A stretch of DNA of 9,923 nucleotides, taken from Candidatus Scatosoma pullistercoris (GTDB lineage Bacteria; Bacillota; Clostridia; Christensenellales; Borkfalkiaceae). Shown here piece by piece: positions 6,118 to 9,923 of this stretch; within the stretch, counting starts at the first letter, position 1, and each line of letters begins with the position of its first letter. Below the pieces are notes generated by a model that saw nothing but the letters and a program-made list of their open reading frames with translations, was not told where the DNA came from and ran no database searches. A program made the position numbers and the translations under genes. The stretch covers positions 1 to 9,923 of the forward strand of contig DVMZ01000011.1 in NCBI GenBank assembly GCA_018714725.1, written 5' to 3'.

Positions 6118-6122
6118 AGGAG
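6118..6122 (+). promoter_or_regulatory. Ribosome binding site of pflB
   Basis: AGGAG ends 6 nt before ATG 6129. The stretch from 6022 to 6117 holds a small GC hairpin (CGGGC-GGC-GCCCG near 6023-6035) with no T run and no clear promoter, so pflB is most likely read from the promoter at 4834. Confidence 0.8.
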
Positions 6123-6128
6123 AATAAT

Positions 6129-8159
6129 ATGCAGTACAAAGGATGGGAAGGATTCATTCCCGGCAAGTGGAACAACGACGAAGTGGACGTCCGGGATTTC
6201 ATTCAGCGCAATTATACGCCGTACGAAGGCGACGCGTCATTCCTGGCGCCCGCCACGGAAGCGACGAAAAAGCTCTGGGACATCGTCCTCGATTTGTCGG
6301 CGAAAGAACGCGCGGCGGGCGGGGTGCTGGACGCGGATACCAAAATCGTGTCCACGCTGACTTCGCATGCGGCGGGATATCTCGACAAGGATCTCGAGAA
6401 GATCGTCGGCTTGCAGACGGATAAGCCGTTCAAGCGCTCCCTGCAGCCGTTCGGCGGAATCCGCATGTCCGAAGAAGCGCTGAATATGTACGGTTATACG
6501 CTGGATCCCGAAGTAAAGGAAATTTTCAGCAAATACCGCAAGACGCACAACGACGGCGTTTACGACGCATACACGCCCGAAATGCGCGCGGCGCGCAGCG
6601 CGCATATCCTGACGGGATTGCCCGACACTTACGGCCGCGGCCGGATCGTGGGGGATTACCGCCGCGTCGCGCTGTACGGCGTCGATTATCTCATCCGCAA
6701 GAAGGAAGAGGATAAGCTGGCGATGAACGGGGTGATGACGCCCGATAAGGTGCGCGACCGCGAGGAACTGTCCGAGCAGATCAAGGCGCTCAAAGCGCTC
6801 AAACAGATGGCCGCGATTTACGGACGGGATATTTCCCAGCCCGCGACGACGGCGCAGGAAGCGGTGCAGGCGCTCTATTTCGGCTATCTCGCGGCGGTGA
6901 AAGATCAGAACGGCGCGGCGATGTCCATCGGCAGAAACAGCACCTTCCTCGACATTTATATCGAACGGGATCTGAAAAACGGCGTGATCACCGAAACGGA
7001 AGCACAGGAACTCATCGACCAGTTCGTAATGAAGCTGAGAATCGTCAAGTTCATGCGCATCAAGGAATACAACGAGCTGTTCTCCGGCGACCCGACCTGG
7101 GTGACCGAATCGATCGGCGGCATGGGCGTGGACGGCAGGACGCTGGTCACGAAAAACTCCTTCCGCATCCTGCATACGCTGGATAATCTGGGCCCTGCGC
7201 CCGAGCCCAATCTCACGGTGCTCTGGTCTAAGCGCCTGCCCGCCAATTTCAAGAAATACTGCGCGGAAATTTCCATCCGCACGTCCGCGATTCAGTACGA
7301 GAGCGACGACCTGATGCGTCCGGAAATGGGGGACGATTACTGCATCGCCTGCTGCGTGAGCTGTATGCGTGTGGGCAAGGATATGCAGTTCTTCGGCGCC
7401 CGTGCCAACCTCGCCAAGTGCCTTCTGTACGCTATCAACGGCGGCAAGGACGAACTGATGAAGGATAAGAAGACGGGCAAGCCCATGCAGGTCTCTCCCG
7501 AATTCGCGCCCGTTTCCGGCGACGGCCCGCTCGATTATGACGAAGTGCTGAGAAAGTACCGCCAGATGATGAAATGGCTGGCCGAACTGTACGTCAATAC
7601 GCTCAATCTTATTCATTACATGCACGATAAATACAGCTATGAGGCGCTGGAAATGGCGTTGCACGACACGAAGGTGCGCCGTTTCTTCGCGACGGGTATC
7701 GCGGGGCTGTCGTGCGCGGTGGATTCGCTGTCCGCAATCAAATATGCGAAAGTTTACCCCGTCCGGAACGAAGAGGGTATCGTCACCGATTTCCGCATCG
7801 AAGGGGATTTCCCCAAGTACGGCAACAACGACGACCGGGTGGATGAAATTGCGGTGTGGTTGTTGAAGACCTTCATGACGGATATCCGCAGTCAGTACAC
7901 TTATCGCGAGAGCATTCCCACCACTTCCATTCTCACGATCACGTCCAACGTCGTGTACGGCAAAAAGACGGGCAACACCCCCGACGGCCGCCGCGCGGGA
8001 ACGCCGCTGGCTCCGGGTGCCAACCCCATGCACGGCCGGGATACACACGGAGCGCTCGCTTCCCTCGAATCGGTTGCGAAACTTCCGTATGAGTATTCCA
8101 GAGACGGCATTTCCAATACCTTCTCCATCACGCCCGGTTCGCTCGGAAAAGATGACTGA
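6129..8159 (+). CDS. pflB: Pyruvate formate-lyase catalytic body, lacking the glycyl-radical domain (split enzyme)
   Basis: This 676-aa protein is the body of pyruvate formate-lyase, which converts pyruvate and CoA to acetyl-CoA and formate in the cytoplasm. The catalytic cysteine pair is Cys408-Cys409 in IACCVS, the conserved Arg is at 425 in FFGARAN, and the substrate-pocket Trp is at 324 in PTWVTESIGG. The N terminus WEGFIPGKWNNDEVDVRDFI and the region GKKTGNTPDGRRAGTPLAPGAN are typical. PFL is normally about 740-760 aa and ends in a radical domain with RVSGYAV. This protein stops at SITPGSLGKDD, just before that domain, which is instead a separate 77-aa cistron 97 nt downstream. A second in-frame stop follows, so simple readthrough cannot join them. 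Cys405 and Cys412 flank the active-site pair (C-x2-CC-x2-C), which is unusual. A strong ribosome binding site precedes ATG 6129. Without the small subunit this protein cannot carry the radical. Confidence 0.95.
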   Translation: MQYKGWEGFIPGKWNNDEVDVRDFIQRNYTPYEGDASFLAPATEATKKLWDIVLDLSAKERAAGGVLDADTKIVSTLTSHAAGYLDKDLEKIVGLQTDKPFKRSLQPFGGIRMSEEALNMYGYTLDPEVKEIFSKYRKTHNDGVYDAYTPEMRAARSAHILTGLPDTYGRGRIVGDYRRVALYGVDYLIRKKEEDKLAMNGVMTPDKVRDREELSEQIKALKALKQMAAIYGRDISQPATTAQEAVQALYFGYLAAVKDQNGAAMSIGRNSTFLDIYIERDLKNGVITETEAQELIDQFVMKLRIVKFMRIKEYNELFSGDPTWVTESIGGMGVDGRTLVTKNSFRILHTLDNLGPAPEPNLTVLWSKRLPANFKKYCAEISIRTSAIQYESDDLMRPEMGDDYCIACCVSCMRVGKDMQFFGARANLAKCLLYAINGGKDELMKDKKTGKPMQVSPEFAPVSGDGPLDYDEVLRKYRQMMKWLAELYVNTLNLIHYMHDKYSYEALEMALHDTKVRRFFATGIAGLSCAVDSLSAIKYAKVYPVRNEEGIVTDFRIEGDFPKYGNNDDRVDEIAVWLLKTFMTDIRSQYTYRESIPTTSILTITSNVVYGKKTGNTPDGRRAGTPLAPGANPMHGRDTHGALASLESVAKLPYEYSRDGISNTFSITPGSLGKDD

Positions 8160-8256
8160 GTCGGAACGAAAAAACTGCCCGTGAAACAAAAAATAACCGC
8201 CGTTTGATGGCGGAGGGAATATATTCTCAATAAAAATAACAGAAAGGAGAATTGTT
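8160..8256 (+). other. 97-nt spacer between the two halves of pyruvate formate-lyase
   Basis: The spacer holds a five-pair GC hairpin (CCGCC 8197-8201, GGCGG 8209-8213), a perfect 10-bp palindrome GAATATATTC (8217-8226), an AT-rich stretch and a strong ribosome binding site (AAAGGAGA, 8243-8250). No good sigma-A promoter is visible and neither hairpin has a T run, so the two cistrons are most likely on one mRNA, perhaps with different stability or translation rates. I see no terminal repeats or target duplications pointing to a known mobile element. Confidence 0.6.
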
Positions 8257-8490
8257 ATGTCGACCAAAGTAGATAATCTTGTCAATATGCTGGACGCCTA
8301 CGTTGCGGACGGCGGCTATCATCTCAATGTCAACGTGTTCAGCCGCGAGACGCTGCTGGACGCGCAGAAGCACCCGGAAAAATATCCTCAGCTCACCATC
8401 CGCGTATCCGGCTATGCGGTAAACTTCAACAAGCTGACCAAAGAACAGCAGGACGACGTGATTTCCCGTACCATTCACGAATCCATGTGA
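8257..8490 (+). CDS. Stand-alone glycyl-radical subunit of pyruvate formate-lyase (GrcA/YfiD-like)
   Basis: The 77-aa product is the complete C-terminal radical domain of PFL as a separate protein. It begins with NLVNMLDAY, continues through YHLNVNV (21-27), RETLLDA (30-36) and KYPQLTIRVSGYAV, and ends RTIHESM, as full-length PFLs do. Gly52 in RVSGYAV (49-55) is the expected radical site activated by PflA. Joined after the 676-aa body it reconstitutes a normal 753-residue PFL with no evident gap. It is in a different frame from pflB and has its own strong ribosome binding site (AAAGGAGA, 8243-8250). E. coli GrcA (YfiD) is a related stand-alone radical domain, 127 aa, that rescues PFL cleaved by oxygen; here the small protein appears obligatory because the body has no radical domain of its own. 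A strong terminator follows at once, making this the last gene of the pfl operon. Confidence 0.93.
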   Translation: MSTKVDNLVNMLDAYVADGGYHLNVNVFSRETLLDAQKHPEKYPQLTIRVSGYAVNFNKLTKEQQDDVISRTIHESM

Positions 8491-8504
8491 GCGGTGCGAA
8501 CAAG

Positions 8505-8537
8505 CGGAAAAAGCCGGAAACATTCCGGCTTTTTCCG
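8505..8537 (+). terminator. Rho-independent terminator of the pfl operon
   Basis: A perfect 15-bp inverted repeat (CGGAAAAAGCCGGAA at 8505-8519 with its complement at 8523-8537) has an ACA loop. The T run is part of the 3' arm (CTTTTT) and is mirrored by an A run in the 5' arm, so the element could work in both directions. It lies 15 nt past the stop codon of the radical subunit. Confidence 0.88.
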
Positions 8538-8576
8538 TATTTTGCGCGTTCTGAAAGATAATAAGGGAGGTTTTGT

Positions 8577-9803
8577 ATGGCGAAAAGAAAAAAGAGGGGA
8601 GGAGGGTGGCTGCTTGTGCTCGTCCTCGTCCTGGCGATTGCCGTCTGCGGATACATACTCTGGAAAAACGGGAGTCTGGATTCTCTGACCAACCTTTTCC
8701 CCTACGGTTCGGACAGCAGTTCGGACAGTAGTTCGGACGGCAGTTCAGACAGCAGTTCAGACAGTAGTTCAGACAGCAGTTCAGACAGCAGTTCGGACGG
8801 TTCTGCACCGGAGATAGTGACGGACGAGCTGAGCATTCATTTCCTGGAACTCGGCAACAAATATACGGGAGATTGTACGCTGATCAAATCGGGCGACACG
8901 GAAATTCTGATCGATGCGGGTTCCCGGCAGAGTTCGGCGGCGACGATCAGCGCCTATCTCGACGAGTATTGCACGGACGGCGTGCTGGAATACGTCATCG
9001 CCACGCATGCGGATCAGGATCATATTGCGGGCTTTGTCGGAACGAAGAGTTCCGGAAGTTATAACGGCATTCTGTACGAATACAAAGTGGGTACGATCAT
9101 TCAGTTCAATCTGACGAACAAATCCAGGACGACGGCCAGCGGGAATGTCAGCCTGTACGGCAATTTCTGCAATGCGGTCGAATATGCGGAATCGCAGGGT
9201 ACGGCGGTGTATACGGCGCTGGACTGCTGGAAGGAGGCAAACGGAGCGTCGAGAAGTTTTGAAATCGCGGACGACATCACGATGAATATCCTCTACAATG
9301 TCTTTTACGAGGAAAAATCTTCCGATGAAAACAATTATTCCGTGTGTATGTTGCTCACCCAGGGGAGCAATCACTATCTTTTTACGGGCGATCTGGAAGA
9401 GAAAGGGGAAGAGGAATTGGTCAAGAACAACGAGTTGCCGCAGTGCCGGTTGTTCAAAGCCGGACACCATGGCAGTCCCACGTCGAGCAACGACGTATTG
9501 CTTTCCGCCATTCGCCCGGAGATTGTCGTGGTGAGCTGTTGCTGCGGCAGTGACGAATATACGGACAATATCGAGAATATGTTCCCTTCGCAGGCGTTCG
9601 TGGACCGGGTGGCGAAATATACCGAACGGGTATATGTGACGACGGTGGTATCCGATAACGAAGCGGGGTTCGAGCCGATGAACGGCACCGTCGTGATCAC
9701 GTCGGACGGAGGCGTGCCTCAGGTGCGCTGTTCCAACAGCGATCTCGTGTTCAGGGATACCGAATGGTTCCGTCTGCACCGGCAGTGGCCGGCGGCAGGA
9801 TGA
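8577..9803 (+). CDS. Membrane-anchored ComEC-like metallo-beta-lactamase-fold protein with Ser-Asp stalk
   Basis: The 408-aa protein has four parts. Residues 1-10 are basic and 11-29 form one hydrophobic segment, a signal anchor that should leave the rest outside the cell. Residues 45-76 are eight tetrapeptides of the type SDSS/SDGS, a flexible acidic stalk. From about residue 80 there is a metallo-beta-lactamase fold of the ComEC/Rec2 type: LIDAG at 111-115, the metal motif HADQDH at 144-149 (HxDxDH), TGD with Asp272, and HHGS from His297. Free-standing proteins of this family are thought to be metal-dependent hydrolases, possibly acting on nucleic acid or phosphodiesters, but the substrate here is unknown. 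The ribosome binding site AGGGAGG (8564-8570) fits ATG 8577. The gene is a single unit between two terminators, so it is probably unrelated to the pfl operon. There is no ComEC channel domain, so it is not a full DNA-uptake protein. Confidence 0.85.
   Translation: MAKRKKRGGGWLLVLVLVLAIAVCGYILWKNGSLDSLTNLFPYGSDSSSDSSSDGSSDSSSDSSSDSSSDSSSDGSAPEIVTDELSIHFLELGNKYTGDCTLIKSGDTEILIDAGSRQSSAATISAYLDEYCTDGVLEYVIATHADQDHIAGFVGTKSSGSYNGILYEYKVGTIIQFNLTNKSRTTASGNVSLYGNFCNAVEYAESQGTAVYTALDCWKEANGASRSFEIADDITMNILYNVFYEEKSSDENNYSVCMLLTQGSNHYLFTGDLEEKGEEELVKNNELPQCRLFKAGHHGSPTSSNDVLLSAIRPEIVVVSCCCGSDEYTDNIENMFPSQAFVDRVAKYTERVYVTTVVSDNEAGFEPMNGTVVITSDGGVPQVRCSNSDLVFRDTEWFRLHRQWPAAG
8709..8804 (+). repeat. Eight tandem 12-bp repeats encoding the Ser-Asp stalk
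   Basis: Units of the type TCRGACAGYAGT begin at 8709, 8721, 8733, 8745, 8757, 8769, 8781 and 8793; the last is degenerate. Units 1-3 use TCG and units 4-7 use TCA for the first serine, which suggests block duplication. Units 3 and 8 encode SDGS, the others SDSS. Each unit is a multiple of three, so gain or loss changes stalk length without breaking the frame. Confidence 0.95.
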
Positions 9804-9830
9804 GCGCCATCTTTGCATAAGCACGTTTAT

Positions 9831-9880
9831 CCCTTTCCGGCCGTCGCATGCTTGCGGCGGCCGGAAAGGGAGTTTTTATT
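9831..9880 (+). terminator. Rho-independent terminator after the MBL-fold gene
   Basis: A 17-bp stem with one T-G pair (arm 9831-9847, beginning CCCTTTCCGGCCG, with arm 9854-9870) has an ATGCTT loop and is followed by AGTTTTTATTTT. It is the strongest hairpin in the window and ends the transcript 27 nt past the stop codon. Confidence 0.95.
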
Positions 9881-9923
9881 TTGACGGAAAAAATATGCAA
9901 GGAAAGTTGACTTTTTTTTTCAT
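9881..9923 (+). promoter_or_regulatory. Possible start of a further promoter, cut by the window edge
   Basis: TTGACT (9907-9912) is a near-consensus -35 box, but the matching -10 would lie beyond the end of the window. It is followed by a run of T. Too little remains to judge. Confidence 0.2.

Noticed and set aside
8157..8210. Stop readthrough or programmed frameshift joining the two PFL halves
   Set aside because: A second in-frame TGA follows at 8208-8210, the halves are in different frames and 97 nt apart, and no slippery sequence is seen at the end of the first ORF. The downstream gene has its own strong ribosome binding site.
6237..8285. Long antisense ORF (682 codons) opposite pflB, and similar ones opposite rpoC
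   Set aside because: They mirror strongly conserved genes in GC-rich DNA, have His/Arg-rich translations without recognisable domains, and lack ribosome binding sites.
8709..8804. CRISPR-like or intergenic repeat array
   Set aside because: The 12-bp units are contiguous, without spacers, and in frame within a coding region.

Overview
The window looks like a chromosomal segment of a fermentative anaerobe of the Bacillota, most likely class Clostridia. The reasons are an RpoC without the large proteobacterial trigger-loop insertion, strong AGGAG-type ribosome binding sites, sigma-A promoters with perfect -35 and -10 hexamers, Rho-independent terminators ending nearly every unit, and a pyruvate formate-lyase fermentation operon. 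Base composition is moderately GC-rich, so a GC-rich clostridial gut lineage (for example Christensenellales-like) is a plausible but unproven guess. All convincing genes are on the + strand.

Layout. (1) 1-2079: the C-terminal ~692 residues of RNA polymerase beta' (rpoC), closed by two tandem terminators (2088-2156). (2) 2363-4478: a perfect extended -10 promoter drives a two-gene membrane unit, a Gpi18-like (COG5542-type) multi-pass mannosyltransferase-related protein overlapping a GtrA-family protein; together they suggest lipid-linked sugar handling for envelope glycosylation. (3) 4479-4830: a non-coding region with an inverted repeat, an A-rich tract, a consensus promoter (4613-4641) and a terminator (4783-4808), which together outline a compact ~160-nt RNA of unknown type. 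(4) 4834-8537: a pyruvate formate-lyase operon: promoter, leader hairpin, pflA (activating enzyme), a thioredoxin-like gene interrupted by an in-frame TGA, the catalytic body of PFL (676 aa, ending exactly where the glycyl-radical domain should begin), and a separate 77-aa cistron carrying the radical loop RVSGYAV; then a 15-bp-stem terminator. (5) 8564-9880: a single gene for a membrane-anchored, ComEC-like metallo-beta-lactamase-fold protein whose stalk is encoded by eight 12-bp repeats, closed by a 17-bp-stem terminator.

The most notable element is the natural split of pyruvate formate-lyase into two polypeptides. The two pieces add up to a normal PFL (753 aa) with nothing evidently missing, but they are in different frames, separated by 97 nt, and the second has its own strong ribosome binding site. 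The holoenzyme would therefore have to assemble from a cysteine-bearing body and a detachable glycyl-radical subunit, as E. coli GrcA/YfiD does when it repairs damaged PFL. The same operon has a thioredoxin-like gene between activase and enzyme, and the PFL active-site cysteine pair is flanked by two extra cysteines, which together hint at thiol maintenance. These functional links are inference; the split, the stop codon and the cysteines are seen directly.
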